Part shown: in pieces, positions 17,110 through 25,775 of the stretch
Numbering within the stretch: position 1 is the stretch's first letter
Layout of the letters: every line of letters begins with the position of its first letter
Assembly (NCBI GenBank): GCA_023412805.1
Contig: JAEZRM010000144.1
Coordinates: 82,366-146,365, forward strand
DNA: 64,000 nucleotides
Source: Pseudomonadota bacterium
GTDB lineage: Bacteria > Pseudomonadota > Alphaproteobacteria > Rhizobiales > Hyphomicrobiaceae
Direction of reading: 5' to 3'
Notes under the pieces: model-generated
The model's input: only the letters and a program-made list of their open reading frames with translations
The model's database searches: none
What the model was told of the DNA's origin: nothing
Made by a program: the position numbers and the translations under genes

Positions 17110-17733
17110 TCACGCCCAATGTTTCGCGAACGCCGTCCCCGTTCGCCCGCTCAACTGGGATATGATTCGATCGATCTGCGCTTCCGTCTCCGGGATACTG
17201 CGCGAAGTATCCACAACGAAGTCCGCGCGCCGCCGCTTTTCCTCGTCCGGCGTCTGCCGTGAGAGGATCTGTTCGAATTTTTCTGCCGTCATACCAGGGC
17301 GCTCGAGCACGCGGCTGCGCTGGATCTCCAGTGGCGCGCTGACGACGATCGTCACATCGACGCGCTTGTCGCCACCGGTTTCGAAAAGCAACGGGATCTC
17401 CAGGACGATTTTTTCCGCACCCTTCGCTGCCTTCGCATGGATTTGATCACGCTCGGTCTGCAGCACGAGCGGATGAACGATCGCTTCGAGCTTCGCATAG
17501 GCGCTCGGATCGGCGAGCAGAGCTGCGGCGAGTTTCTGGCGATCGATGCCGCCATCCCCTGCGATCGTACCGGGAAAAGCCGCCGAGATAGGCCCAACAG
17601 CTGCTCCACCGGCTTTGTACAGCTTGTGCACAATGGAGTCGGCGTCGATCACCGAGACACCGAGCGCGCGAATGCGCGACGCGGCCGTCGATTTCCCCAT
17701 GCCGATCGAGCCGGTCAAGCCGATGATGAGCAT
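17110..17733 (-). CDS. coaE: Dephospho-CoA kinase
   Basis: Last step of coenzyme A synthesis: phosphorylates the 3'-hydroxyl of dephospho-CoA. The 207-residue protein starts MLIIGLTGSIGMGKST, so the P-loop is at about residues 7-15; a second ATG just before (17736) would add one Met. The P-loop kinase fold continues with DADSIVH near 34 and HPLVLQTER near 93. The start overlaps the aroE stop (ATGATG with TGA), so translation of the two genes is coupled. An open frame extends to 18048 but this is inside aroE and is not coding. Confidence 0.95.
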   Translation of the reverse strand: MLIIGLTGSIGMGKSTAASRIRALGVSVIDADSIVHKLYKAGGAAVGPISAAFPGTIAGDGGIDRQKLAAALLADPSAYAKLEAIVHPLVLQTERDQIHAKAAKGAEKIVLEIPLLFETGGDKRVDVTIVVSAPLEIQRSRVLERPGMTAEKFEQILSRQTPDEEKRRRADFVVDTSRSIPETEAQIDRIISQLSGRTGTAFAKHWA

Positions 17734-18587
17734 CATTTCCTCTCTATATCGGCGACGAGGATGTCGCGCAGGGCGGCCGTGACCTCCGGCTGAATGCCGA
17801 ACCAGCGCGCAAAACCCGGGACCGCCTGATGCAGCAGCATTCCGAGGCCGTCCACCGCACGATGTCCGCGCCCCCGCGCTGCAGCCAGCAATGGCGTTTC
17901 CAGCGGCACATAGACGATATCCGCCACGATCGCGTCGTGATTGAGCGTCGAAAGATCGAGATCGAGCGGCGCGTTGCCGATCATGCCGAGCGTCGTCGTA
18001 TTGACGATCACGCTTGCATCCGACACGGCGCGCCCACGATCCGTCCATGCCCAGCTCTCGACGCGCGGCCCGAAGTGCGCGACGAGGCTATCCGCCCGCG
18101 CCGCCGTCCGGTTGATGAGGCGGACCTTTTCGACGCCAGCATCCAGAAAGCCGTAAACGATCGCCCGCGCCGCGCCGCCCGCGCCGAAAATCGCGACAGG
18201 TGCATCCCGGTCATCCCAGCCGGGCGCGGATTGGGCGAGATGCGTCATGAAACCATACGTGTCCGTATTGGCGACACACACTCTGGCACCGTCACGCCAG
18301 ACGGTATTCGCGGCGCCGACCGCCTCGGCGGAAGGATCTCGCCAGTCCGCAGCTTCGAATACAGCCTGCTTATGTGGTGCCGTGACATTGCAGCCTTCGA
18401 GGCCACGTGATTCGAGCGACCGAATGAAGGCAGGTGCTTCGCCGGGCGCGACGGCAACGCGGTCATAGCGCCCGGAAATGCCGTACTGCTTCAGCCAGTG
18501 GCCATGGATCAGCGGCGAACGCGACTGCTCGATCGGCCAGCCGATCACGCAGGCCCGCTTCAAATCTCGACTCAAGTCATCCGTCAC
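17733..18587 (-). CDS. aroE: Shikimate dehydrogenase
   Basis: NADPH-dependent reduction of 3-dehydroshikimate in aromatic amino acid synthesis. 284 residues. The substrate-binding side shows IEQSRSPLIHG near residue 19 and NVTAPHK near 67, with the catalytic Lys in the latter; the catalytic Asp is in NTDTYGF near 107. The cofactor side shows GAGGAARA near 135 and NRTAAR near 159, the phosphate-binding Arg suggesting NADP. It overlaps coaE downstream and shares four bases (ATGA) with the maf stop upstream, a tightly packed operon. Confidence 0.96.
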   Translation of the reverse strand: MTDDLSRDLKRACVIGWPIEQSRSPLIHGHWLKQYGISGRYDRVAVAPGEAPAFIRSLESRGLEGCNVTAPHKQAVFEAADWRDPSAEAVGAANTVWRDGARVCVANTDTYGFMTHLAQSAPGWDDRDAPVAIFGAGGAARAIVYGFLDAGVEKVRLINRTAARADSLVAHFGPRVESWAWTDRGRAVSDASVIVNTTTLGMIGNAPLDLDLSTLNHDAIVADIVYVPLETPLLAAARGRGHRAVDGLGMLLHQAVPGFARWFGIQPEVTAALRDILVADIERK

Positions 18588-19249
18588 GTCGACAAAACTC
18601 CACGCTCGCGCAGCTCCTCGAGCAAGGGCAGCAGCGGCATCCCCAGAATCGTGAAGTAGTCGCCCGCGATCTCATCGAAGAGCTGCACACCCAATCCCTC
18701 GAGTTGATACGCGCCGACCGACTCGCACGCGCGTTCTCCCGCGCGCGTCAGATACTGGCTCAAGAAATCGTCCGAGAAATCGCGCATGCTGAGTTCAGCA
18801 CTGTCGGTGTACGTCCACTGCACCTCACCATCCAGAGCAAGCACGACGGATGCATGGAGTTGATGCGTGCGCCCGCGCAAACGCGACAAGTGTACGCGGG
18901 CAGCCGCCAGATCCGCCGGTTTCTCGAAGATTTCGTAGCTCGCCGCGCTCCAGGGCTTGCCTCCGAACTCCATGCGGCGTTCCGTCGCGAGAGCAAGCAC
19001 CTGATCGCAGCCGATCACCAGCGCATCGGGCAATCGCACGCTCACGTCGACGGCCTTGGCCGCGGCCAACATTTCCGCGACTTCGATCGGATACTCCTCG
19101 TCGAGCGCGCGCTCCGGCTCGAAGCTGGCCCGCAGGACGACCTCATCGACTGTCGAGGGCATGACATCAAAGGCGAGCCCCGCCTGCTCCAGCATCATCC
19201 GACGCGAACGGCTCTGCGAGGCCAATACGACGCGCAAGCGCTCAGCCAT
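18584..19249 (-). CDS. maf: Maf-family nucleoside triphosphate pyrophosphatase
   Basis: Hydrolyses non-canonical or modified nucleotides and may restrain septum formation. From the ATG at 19249 it is 221 residues, starting MAERLRVVLASQSRSRR, the usual Maf opening with the SxSxRR phosphate loop. The metal and catalytic pattern continues with the VIGCDQVLA stretch near residue 85, KPxxxxxA-like spacing and GAYQLEGLG near residue 180. The chosen start overlaps the ppsR stop by eight bases (ATGGCTGA); an ATG at 19285 would lie within ppsR. The exact Maf subtype (dTTP/UTP or m7GTP) cannot be told with certainty. Confidence 0.93.
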   Translation of the reverse strand: MAERLRVVLASQSRSRRMMLEQAGLAFDVMPSTVDEVVLRASFEPERALDEEYPIEVAEMLAAAKAVDVSVRLPDALVIGCDQVLALATERRMEFGGKPWSAASYEIFEKPADLAAARVHLSRLRGRTHQLHASVVLALDGEVQWTYTDSAELSMRDFSDDFLSQYLTRAGERACESVGAYQLEGLGVQLFDEIAGDYFTILGMPLLPLLEELRERGVLST

Positions 19250-20093
19250 CGACCGTTTCCTCGTCGCCGGCATCTTCGCGCTCATGCATGAGCTTGAGGA
19301 TCGTCGCGGCCGTTTCCTCGATCGAGCGGCGCGTCACGTCGATCACGGGCCAGCCATGCCGGGCACACAGGCGCCGTGAATACGCAACCTCCTCGGCAAT
19401 GCGCGTGCGATCCACATAATCGTCGAGATCGCGATCCGACATCATCATCGCGCGGTGGCGACGGATTTCGGCAATGCGGTCAGGGCTCGCAACCAGCCCG
19501 ACGACGAAAGCCTTGTGCGGTTCGAGCAGCGCAGGCGCAACGTCGATGCGCGGCACCAGCGGCAGGTTCGTGGTCTTGTAGCCGCGCTGCGCGAGGTAGA
19601 TGCTGGTCGGGGTCTTCGATGTGCGCGACACACCCAGAATGACGATATCGGCCTGGTTGAGATCGTCGGGCAGGCGGCCGTCGTCGTGCGCCATGGTGAA
19701 GTTCAGCGCATCGATACGCCGGAAGTAGTCGGCATCGAGAACGTGCTGGCCGGCGACGATCGGTGTCTTCGGCGCCCCGAGATAACTCTCGAAGATCTTC
19801 ATGATCGGCTCGAGTACGTGCAGGCAGGGCACGGCGAGCTCACGGCATCGCTGCTCGAGCGCCGTCTGCAGCGTCTCGTTCACCACGGTGTAAAGCACGA
19901 TCCCTGGCGCGGACTCGATTTCCTGCAGGACGCGCTCGAGCTGGCGCTGCGTACGCACCAGCGGATGCACATGCTCGATTGGCCGCACCTGGGCGTACTG
20001 CACGGCCGCCGCCTTCGCGATCGTCGTCAGCGTTTCGCCGGTTGCATCCGAGATCAGGTGCAAGTGGAAGTAGCTCGGCTGGGTGTGGGGCAT
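19242..20093 (-). CDS. ppsR: Pyruvate, water/phosphate dikinase regulatory protein (DUF299)
   Basis: Bifunctional kinase/phosphotransferase that inactivates and reactivates pyruvate phosphate dikinase or PEP synthase by phosphorylating and dephosphorylating a Thr. The 283 residues start FHLHLISDATGETL, the family hallmark, and hold the P-loop-like GVSRTSKTPTS near residue 158. Which dikinase is the partner cannot be seen here. In Caulobacter and Rickettsia a DUF299 gene is the first gene to the left of oriC, facing hemE, exactly as here. The ATG start lies 426 bases from the hemE start. Confidence 0.94.
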   Translation of the reverse strand: MPHTQPSYFHLHLISDATGETLTTIAKAAAVQYAQVRPIEHVHPLVRTQRQLERVLQEIESAPGIVLYTVVNETLQTALEQRCRELAVPCLHVLEPIMKIFESYLGAPKTPIVAGQHVLDADYFRRIDALNFTMAHDDGRLPDDLNQADIVILGVSRTSKTPTSIYLAQRGYKTTNLPLVPRIDVAPALLEPHKAFVVGLVASPDRIAEIRRHRAMMMSDRDLDDYVDRTRIAEEVAYSRRLCARHGWPVIDVTRRSIEETAATILKLMHEREDAGDEETVDG

Positions 20094-20519
20094 TTGTTGA
20101 TAGAGTTCCGACTTATCCAGCGCGGTGCTGCGGCCAGCCGCGGCACTCTACACTGTCCACCGATTGGCCAACAGGGCGATCAACAGGCGAGCCGATGGAG
20201 GCGCCTCTCGACCCATGCTGTGCGCCGGCCGCCAGCGGATGTGGTCGCGTCCGATCCTTTTCCAGGCGCCATCCCCAGGCCATTCCGTGCCCGGGCCTTT
20301 GCAACTCGCTTTGCAAGCCCATGGCATAAAACGTCGTTTCTGCGCTAGTAGGGTCCACCGCGGCGACGTACCAGATCTGCACGCAGATTTGCCGCCGCAC
20401 CGAAGAAGCTGTTGAGACCCTTGTGGCAGCGGACCAATTCCCGCAACCCACAGCGGTAATAAGAGAAGAAGTAACCTGAAGACTCTGAATTGAAAGATTA
20501 AGAGGCAGAGACCCGATCC
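20094..20519. other. Candidate chromosomal replication origin (oriC) between ppsR and hemE
   Basis: The gene order on both sides (hemE-hemJ-rho right; ppsR-maf-aroE-coaE-dnaQ left) is that reported at alphaproteobacterial origins, where oriC is in the hemE/DUF299 gap. Within it I see two weak DnaA-box-like sites, each with two mismatches to TTATCCACA: 20095-20103 (reverse) and 20113-20121 (forward). An A/G-rich, AT-richer tract (about 20452-20510) next to hemE could unwind; it holds one GANTC methylation site (GACTC, 20481). I find no CtrA TTAA-N7-TTAA site. Most of the region (20122-20450) is GC-rich with no gene-like frame. The call rests mainly on synteny. Confidence 0.6.
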
Positions 20520-21572
20520 GTGGACAACTCCGCATCCCAGACTCGTCGACGCTTCCTGCAACCGTTCGCTGGCGAAGCTCTCGATCCACCACCCATCTGG
20601 CTCATGCGGCAGGCAGGTCGCTATCTGCCCGAGTACCGTGAGACGCGGGCCAAGGCGGGTGGTTTTCTGGATCTTTGCTATTCACCGGCACTGGCTGCCG
20701 AGGTCACGCTCCAACCCATCCGTCGCTATGGCTTCGATGCAGCCATCCTGTTCGCGGATATCCTGCTCGTCCCTGATGCGCTTGGCCAAGCGGTGCGCTT
20801 CGCCGAAGGCGAAGGCCCGTTGCTCGACCCGATCCGCACGGCGAAGGATCTCACCCGCTTGTCACCGACGGCGACTCGACCCAAGTTCGAGCGCGTTTTC
20901 GAGACGGTCCAGCGCCTGCGCCAGGACCTGCCGGACGAGACGGCACTGATCGGCTTTTGCGGGGCACCATGGACGGTCGCGACCTACATGATCGAAGGGC
21001 GGGGATCGAAGGATCAGGCCGCCGCGCGCCTCTTTGCCTATCGCGATCCTGCAGGTTTTCAGAAACTCATGGACCTGCTCGTCGAGACCTCGATCGAGTA
21101 TCTTTCAGGACAGGTTCGCGCCGGCGCGGATGCGCTGCAGATCTTCGATACCTGGGCTGGCAGCCTGCCCGATGATCAGTTCGAGCAATGGGTTATCGAT
21201 CCGACTCGGCGTATCGTCGAAGTCATGCATGAGCGACATCCAGATGTGCCCGTCATCGGTTTTCCGCGCGGCGCGCAGGGTTCCGCCCTCTGGTATGTCG
21301 GCGAGACGGGTGTCGATGGCATTGGTTGCGATACGTCCACGCCACCCTACATGATGGCGGAGGCCTTCGAGGACGAGAAGGTGGTCGTGCAGGGTAATCT
21401 CGATCCGCTGCTACTGGTTGCCGGCGGCGAGGCTCTCAAGTCCCGCGTTACGGATATTCTCGAGCTCATGGCCGGAAAGCCCTTCATCTTCAATCTCGGC
21501 CACGGCATCGTACCCGAAACTCCTCCAGAGCATGTAGCCGACCTCGTGCGCTATGTGCGCGGCGGAGCCTAG
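20520..21572 (+). CDS. hemE: Uroporphyrinogen decarboxylase
   Basis: Removes four acetate carboxyls of uroporphyrinogen III to give coproporphyrinogen III. 350 residues from a GTG start. The N-terminal signature PPIWLMRQAGRYLPEYR starts near residue 23, with the substrate-binding Arg residues; the catalytic Asp sits in FADILLVPDALG near residue 78; GAPWT near 148, and HGIVPETPPEHV close to the end, are also family marks. No ATG is available upstream; the ribosome site (AAGAGG) is a rather distant 14 bases before the GTG. hemJ follows with only two bases between them. Confidence 0.96.
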   Translation: MDNSASQTRRRFLQPFAGEALDPPPIWLMRQAGRYLPEYRETRAKAGGFLDLCYSPALAAEVTLQPIRRYGFDAAILFADILLVPDALGQAVRFAEGEGPLLDPIRTAKDLTRLSPTATRPKFERVFETVQRLRQDLPDETALIGFCGAPWTVATYMIEGRGSKDQAAARLFAYRDPAGFQKLMDLLVETSIEYLSGQVRAGADALQIFDTWAGSLPDDQFEQWVIDPTRRIVEVMHERHPDVPVIGFPRGAQGSALWYVGETGVDGIGCDTSTPPYMMAEAFEDEKVVVQGNLDPLLLVAGGEALKSRVTDILELMAGKPFIFNLGHGIVPETPPEHVADLVRYVRGGA

Positions 21573-21574
21573 CG

Positions 21575-22090
21575 GTGAGCTGGGAAAGTCCCGCCGTCAG
21601 AGCCGCCGTGGCCCTCGTCGTCACAGGCCTCGTGCTGGTCCTGGCGATCGCTATTGTGGGCGATGGGTCCTACATGTGGATCAAGGCGGCGCACGTCATC
21701 GCCATCATCTCGTGGATGGCGGGCATGCTCTACCTTCCGCGCCTGTTTGTGTACCACTGCGGGGCCAAGCCCGGCTCGGAACTCTCCGAGACGCTCAAGA
21801 TCATGGAGCGGCGCCTTCTCAGGGTCATCATCAACCCTGCCATGGGATTTTCCTGGGCTCTGGGGCTATGGCTCGCCTGGCGTGGGGGGTATCTCATGGC
21901 GGGCTGGTTTCACGCCAAGCTCGCCCTCGTCATTTTGCTGTCAGGCTTCCATGGCCATCTGTCGGCGGCGGTCCGGCGGTTCGCGGAGGATGCGAATACG
22001 GTCCCGGTTCGCCGATGGCGCCTCCTCAATGAGGTACCGGCCGTGCTGATGATCGGGATTGTGATCCTCGTGATCGTGAAACCGTTCTAG
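21575..22090 (+). CDS. hemJ: Protoporphyrinogen oxidase HemJ
   Basis: Membrane protein that oxidises protoporphyrinogen IX to protoporphyrin IX in bacteria without HemG or HemY. The 171-residue product from a GTG has four or five membrane segments. The conserved histidine region IKAAHVIAIISWMAGMLYLPRLFVYH is at about residues 36-61, and HAKL and HGHL histidines are near 112 and 125. Heme ligands in the family lie at such positions. It starts two bases after the hemE stop, so both heme genes are co-transcribed; hemH is not adjacent. Confidence 0.92.
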   Translation: MSWESPAVRAAVALVVTGLVLVLAIAIVGDGSYMWIKAAHVIAIISWMAGMLYLPRLFVYHCGAKPGSELSETLKIMERRLLRVIINPAMGFSWALGLWLAWRGGYLMAGWFHAKLALVILLSGFHGHLSAAVRRFAEDANTVPVRRWRLLNEVPAVLMIGIVILVIVKPF

Positions 22091-22170
22091 GCCCTGCCGG
22101 CAATTCGTTCGATTTGTGCCAAAGCAGTGGGCAGAAACGAAAATTTGAGGATCGCGACAGGTTGCCCCTT

Positions 22171-22200
22171 TGACTCGGAGGGAACCTCTGAGCTACAGTT
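22171..22200 (+). promoter_or_regulatory. Probable promoter of rho
   Basis: A -35 TTGACT (22171-22176) is followed after 18 bases by TACAGT (22195-22200). Transcription from about 22207 would give a leader of about 184 bases before rho. The 300-base gap between hemJ and rho holds no other gene-like frame. A long leader suits the known autogenous termination of rho mRNA. Confidence 0.5.
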
Positions 22201-22390
22201 GCGTCTATCAGATCGAGTCGCTGCGTCGGCGTGCTATCGCTGAGCCACCAGGCGACGAGCCCTAAAATTCCATATCGCATCGGACTCCTGACCTCGGCAC
22301 CGCCGACCAAGGGTTCCTTTCCGCACATCGCGAACCGGCACCCCCGTCCCTCGGCGGTCCCTCGCACCCCTCCCTCCCAACGAGTTTCCA

Positions 22391-23677
22391 ATGCAAGACG
22401 TCATAAAGAAAGAAGTAAAGCTCCAGGACCTCAAGGCGAAGTCCGCGACGGAGCTCCTAAGTTTTGCCGAGGAGGCCGGCGTCGAGAACGCCAGCACCAT
22501 GCGCAAGCAGGAGCTCATGTTTGCGACGCTGAAGCAGCTCGCCTCCCAGGATATCGAGATTGTAGGCACCGGCGTCGTCGAGGTTCTGCAGGACGGCTTC
22601 GGCTTCCTGCGCTCGCCGGACGCCAACTACCTCGCCGGCCCTGACGACATTTACGTCTCGCCCTCCCAGATCCGCCGCTTCGCGCTGCGCACCGGCGATA
22701 CGGTCGAGGGGCAGATCCGCGGGCCCAACACCAAGGAAGGCGAGCGCTACTTTGCCCTCCTCAAGGTCACCCGGATCAATTTCGAGGATCCCGAGGCGAC
22801 CAAGCACAAGGTCCACTTCGACAACCTGACGCCGCTCTACCCGACGTCATGGCTGAAGATGGAAATCGAGGATCCGACCATCAAGGACTACTCGGCGCGC
22901 GTCATCGACATCGTCGCGCCGATCGGCAAGGGCCAGCGCGCCCTGATCGTCGCCCCGCCCCGTACCGGTAAGACGGTTGTTCTTCAGAACATCGCCCGGT
23001 CGATCTCGACCAACCACCCCGAGTGCTATCTCATCGTTCTACTGATCGACGAGCGCCCGGAAGAAGTCACGGACATGCAGCGCTCTGTGAACGGCGAGGT
23101 CATTTCCTCGACCTTCGACGAGCCGCCGTCACGTCACGTGCAGGTTTCGGAAATGGTCATCGAGAAGGCCAAGCGCCTCGTCGAGCACAAGCGCGACGTG
23201 GTCATCCTCCTCGACTCGATCACGCGTCTCGGCCGGGCCTACAACACCGTCGTGCCCTCTTCGGGCAAGGTGCTGACCGGCGGTGTCGACTCGAATGCGC
23301 TGCAGCGTCCGAAGCGGTTCTTCGGTGCCGCCCGTAACATCGAAGAGGGCGGTTCGCTCACCATCATCTCGACGGCGCTGATCGAAACCGGCAGCCGCAT
23401 GGACGAGGTGATCTTCGAAGAGTTCAAGGGCACGGGTAACTCGGAAATCATCCTCGACCGCAAGGTCTCCGACAAGCGCGTGTTCCCCGCGATCGACGTG
23501 GCGCGCTCCGGCACCCGCAAGGAAGAGCTGCTCGTGCCACGTGACCAGCTCAAGAAGGTCTACGTGCTGCGCCGGATTCTCAATCCGATGGGCACCATGG
23601 ACGCCATCGAATTCCTCATCGACAAGCTCAAGTCGACGAAGACCAATGGCGAATTCTTCCAGAGCATGAACACCTGA
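22391..23677 (+). CDS. rho: Transcription termination factor Rho
   Basis: Hexameric RNA-dependent ATPase that terminates transcription. 428 residues: N-terminal helix bundle (DLKAKSATELLSFAEEAG), cold-shock-like RNA-binding domain around residues 55-125 with DGFGFLRSP, then the RecA-type ATPase. Walker A PPRTGKT is at 189-195, Walker B VVILLDSITRLGRAYN follows near 270, and the GGVDSNAL (Q-loop region) and GTGNSEIILDRK (R-loop region) are intact. The long insertion found in some actinobacterial Rho proteins is absent. Here ubiG follows after 19 bases, whereas many relatives have mnmE next; the two may be co-transcribed. Confidence 0.97.
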   Translation: MQDVIKKEVKLQDLKAKSATELLSFAEEAGVENASTMRKQELMFATLKQLASQDIEIVGTGVVEVLQDGFGFLRSPDANYLAGPDDIYVSPSQIRRFALRTGDTVEGQIRGPNTKEGERYFALLKVTRINFEDPEATKHKVHFDNLTPLYPTSWLKMEIEDPTIKDYSARVIDIVAPIGKGQRALIVAPPRTGKTVVLQNIARSISTNHPECYLIVLLIDERPEEVTDMQRSVNGEVISSTFDEPPSRHVQVSEMVIEKAKRLVEHKRDVVILLDSITRLGRAYNTVVPSSGKVLTGGVDSNALQRPKRFFGAARNIEEGGSLTIISTALIETGSRMDEVIFEEFKGTGNSEIILDRKVSDKRVFPAIDVARSGTRKEELLVPRDQLKKVYVLRRILNPMGTMDAIEFLIDKLKSTKTNGEFFQSMNT

Positions 23678-23696
23678 TCTCAGGGGAGGACGGGCG

Positions 23697-24449
23697 ATGG
23701 CCGCAGCCCGCCCCGAGACGGCGACGCTCGACGATGCCGAGGTCAAGCGCTTCGCGGCTCTTGCTGCGGAGTGGTGGGATCCGAACGGCAAGTTCCGTCC
23801 GCTTCATAAGCTCGGTCCGGCGCGACTGACCTTCGTCCGGCAGGAAATTGTTCGGCATTTCGACCGCGGTTCTGGCGGGCTCAGGCCTTTCGAGGGTCTG
23901 ACTATCCTGGACATCGGCTGTGGTGGTGGGCTTGTCAGCGAGCCTGTCGCGCGCCTCGGCGCGACGGTAACTGGCATCGATCCGGCCTCCGAAAACATCG
24001 AAGCAGCCCGCCCCCATGCCGAAGGCCAGGGACTGACGATCAACTATCGATCCGCGCTGGTTGAAGATCTGGTTGCGGAAGGCCGCAAGTTCGATTGCGT
24101 TCTCTGTCTCGAGGTCGTGGAGCACGTGCCCGATGTCGGCGCCTTCCTCGCGACCTGCGCCAAGCTCGTCCAGCCCGGCGGGCTGATGATCCTCTCCACG
24201 ATCAACCGGACGCTGAAGGCCTACGCGCTCGCCATCGTTGGCGCCGAGTACATCCTGCGCTGGCTGCCGGTCGGCACGCACCAGTGGGAGCGCTTCGTGA
24301 CACCCGACGAGCTTGCCCGCTACGCCGAGGCCGCCGGCCTGACCCCAGCGACCCGTGAAGGCCTCGTCTACAATCCCCTTTCTGACGCCTGGTCGCTCTC
24401 CCAAGACCTCGACGTCAACTACATGGCGAGCGCGGCCCGCCCGGCATAG
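23697..24449 (+). CDS. ubiG: Ubiquinone biosynthesis O-methyltransferase
   Basis: Methylates both hydroxyls during ubiquinone synthesis, using SAM. 250 residues. The opening matches UbiG, with FAALAAEWWDPNGKFRPLHK near residue 17. SAM motif I, LDIGCGGGLVSEP, is near residue 70; GIDPASENIEAA is near 94; the post-II LCLEVVEHVPD near 139. The C-terminal WLPVGTHQWERFVTPDEL segment near 184 is characteristic. A GGGGAGGACGGGCG ribosome region precedes the ATG. It lies immediately after rho. Confidence 0.96.
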   Translation: MAAARPETATLDDAEVKRFAALAAEWWDPNGKFRPLHKLGPARLTFVRQEIVRHFDRGSGGLRPFEGLTILDIGCGGGLVSEPVARLGATVTGIDPASENIEAARPHAEGQGLTINYRSALVEDLVAEGRKFDCVLCLEVVEHVPDVGAFLATCAKLVQPGGLMILSTINRTLKAYALAIVGAEYILRWLPVGTHQWERFVTPDELARYAEAAGLTPATREGLVYNPLSDAWSLSQDLDVNYMASAARPA

Positions 24450-24527
24450 CAGCGCCCTTGCGCCCGCCGGAGCCCGCACTTAAGACTTTGGGCAGCAACG
24501 ACCCACAAAACTCACAAGGAATCGCCG

Positions 24528-25748
24528 ATGTCGGGGCCTCTCTCGCATATCCGTGTTCTGGATCTCACGCGCGTTCTTGCCGGTCCCTGGTGCGCGCAGA
24601 ACCTGGCCGATCTCGGCGCTGACGTGATCAAGGTCGAGCGCCCAAAGAAGGGCGACGACTCACGCGCGTTCGGCCCTCCCTGGATGAAGGACGAGAGCGG
24701 CAAGGAGACGACGGAATCGGCGTATTTCATGTGCGCGAACCGCGGCAAGAAATCGATCACCATCGACGTGTCGAAGCCCGATGGTCAGGTGATCGTGCGC
24801 GAGATCGCCAAGACTGCTGACGTGGTCCTCGAAAACTACAAGACGGGTGACCTGAAACGCTATGGCCTCGGCTACGAGGATCTAAAGAAGATCAATCCAA
24901 AGATTATCTACTGCTCGATTACAGGTTTTGGACAGACGGGACCGTACCGCGAGAAGCCGGGCTATGACTTCATGGTTCAGGGCATGGGCGGCTTCATGAG
25001 CGTGACCGGTGAGCGCGACAACAAGCCGGGCGGCGGTCCGCAGCGCGCCGGCGTGCCCATCGTCGACATCATGACGGGCATGTATTCGACCATTGCCGTT
25101 TGTGCGGCGATCGCCCATCGCGCCGAAACGGGTGTCGGCCAGCACATTGATATGGCGCTGCTGGATACGCAGGTCGCGATCCTCGCGAACCAGGGCGGCA
25201 ACTTCCTCGCGACCGGCGAACCTCCGGGGCGGCTTGGTAATACGCATCCCAATATCGTGCCCTACCAGTCCGTGAAGACGAAAGACGGTGCCGTCATTCT
25301 CGCGTGCGGCAACGACAATCTGTTCGTCAAGCTCTGCCAGGAGGCGGATGCCAATCACCTGCCGAAGGATTCGCGCTTTGCTACCAACGCGGCCCGCGTG
25401 ACGAACCGTGACGCGCTCGACGAGCTGCTCGAGCCGATCATGATGAAGCGGACGACGGCCGAGTGGGTGACAGCGCTAGAAAAGGCCGGCGTTCCGTGCG
25501 GGCCGATCAACAATCTGAAAGAGGTCTTCGAGGATCCGCAGGTTCAAGCCCGCGGCATGAAAATCGAGATGTCACACAAAACTGCTGGAAAGGTGCCGTT
25601 GATCCGCGGTCCGATGCGCTTCTCCGCAACGCCCGTCGAGCACAAGATCCCACCGCCCACGCTCGGCGAGCACACGGATGAGGTGCTGACCTCGCTCGGC
25701 AAGTCCGCCGAGGAGATCGCGATGCTCAAGTCCGACGGTATCGTCTGA
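24528..25748 (+). CDS. CaiB/BaiF family CoA transferase
   Basis: Class III CoA transferase moving CoA between carboxylic acids, or a racemase of the same fold. 406 residues. Marks of the family are GPLSHIRVLDLTRVLAGPWC at the N terminus, NRGKKSI near residue 73, and ITGFGQTGPYREKPGYDFMVQGMGGFMS near residue 128. The catalytic Asp lies in VPIVDIMTGMYS near 175. The ANQGGNFL and PHIGEHT-like PPTLGEHTDEVL (near 378) segments are also present. The acyl substrate cannot be assigned. It lies between ubiG and rppH, 78 and 27 bases away respectively, in one direction. Confidence 0.9.
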   Translation: MSGPLSHIRVLDLTRVLAGPWCAQNLADLGADVIKVERPKKGDDSRAFGPPWMKDESGKETTESAYFMCANRGKKSITIDVSKPDGQVIVREIAKTADVVLENYKTGDLKRYGLGYEDLKKINPKIIYCSITGFGQTGPYREKPGYDFMVQGMGGFMSVTGERDNKPGGGPQRAGVPIVDIMTGMYSTIAVCAAIAHRAETGVGQHIDMALLDTQVAILANQGGNFLATGEPPGRLGNTHPNIVPYQSVKTKDGAVILACGNDNLFVKLCQEADANHLPKDSRFATNAARVTNRDALDELLEPIMMKRTTAEWVTALEKAGVPCGPINNLKEVFEDPQVQARGMKIEMSHKTAGKVPLIRGPMRFSATPVEHKIPPPTLGEHTDEVLTSLGKSAEEIAMLKSDGIV

Positions 25749-25775
25749 GACAACGCGCCAACGGCGGTGACGACA

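Noticed and set aside
19455..20348. Plus-strand open frame running into the ppsR/hemE gap
   Set aside because: It is antisense to ppsR for most of its length, and the part in the gap has no coding character; it does not argue against the origin.
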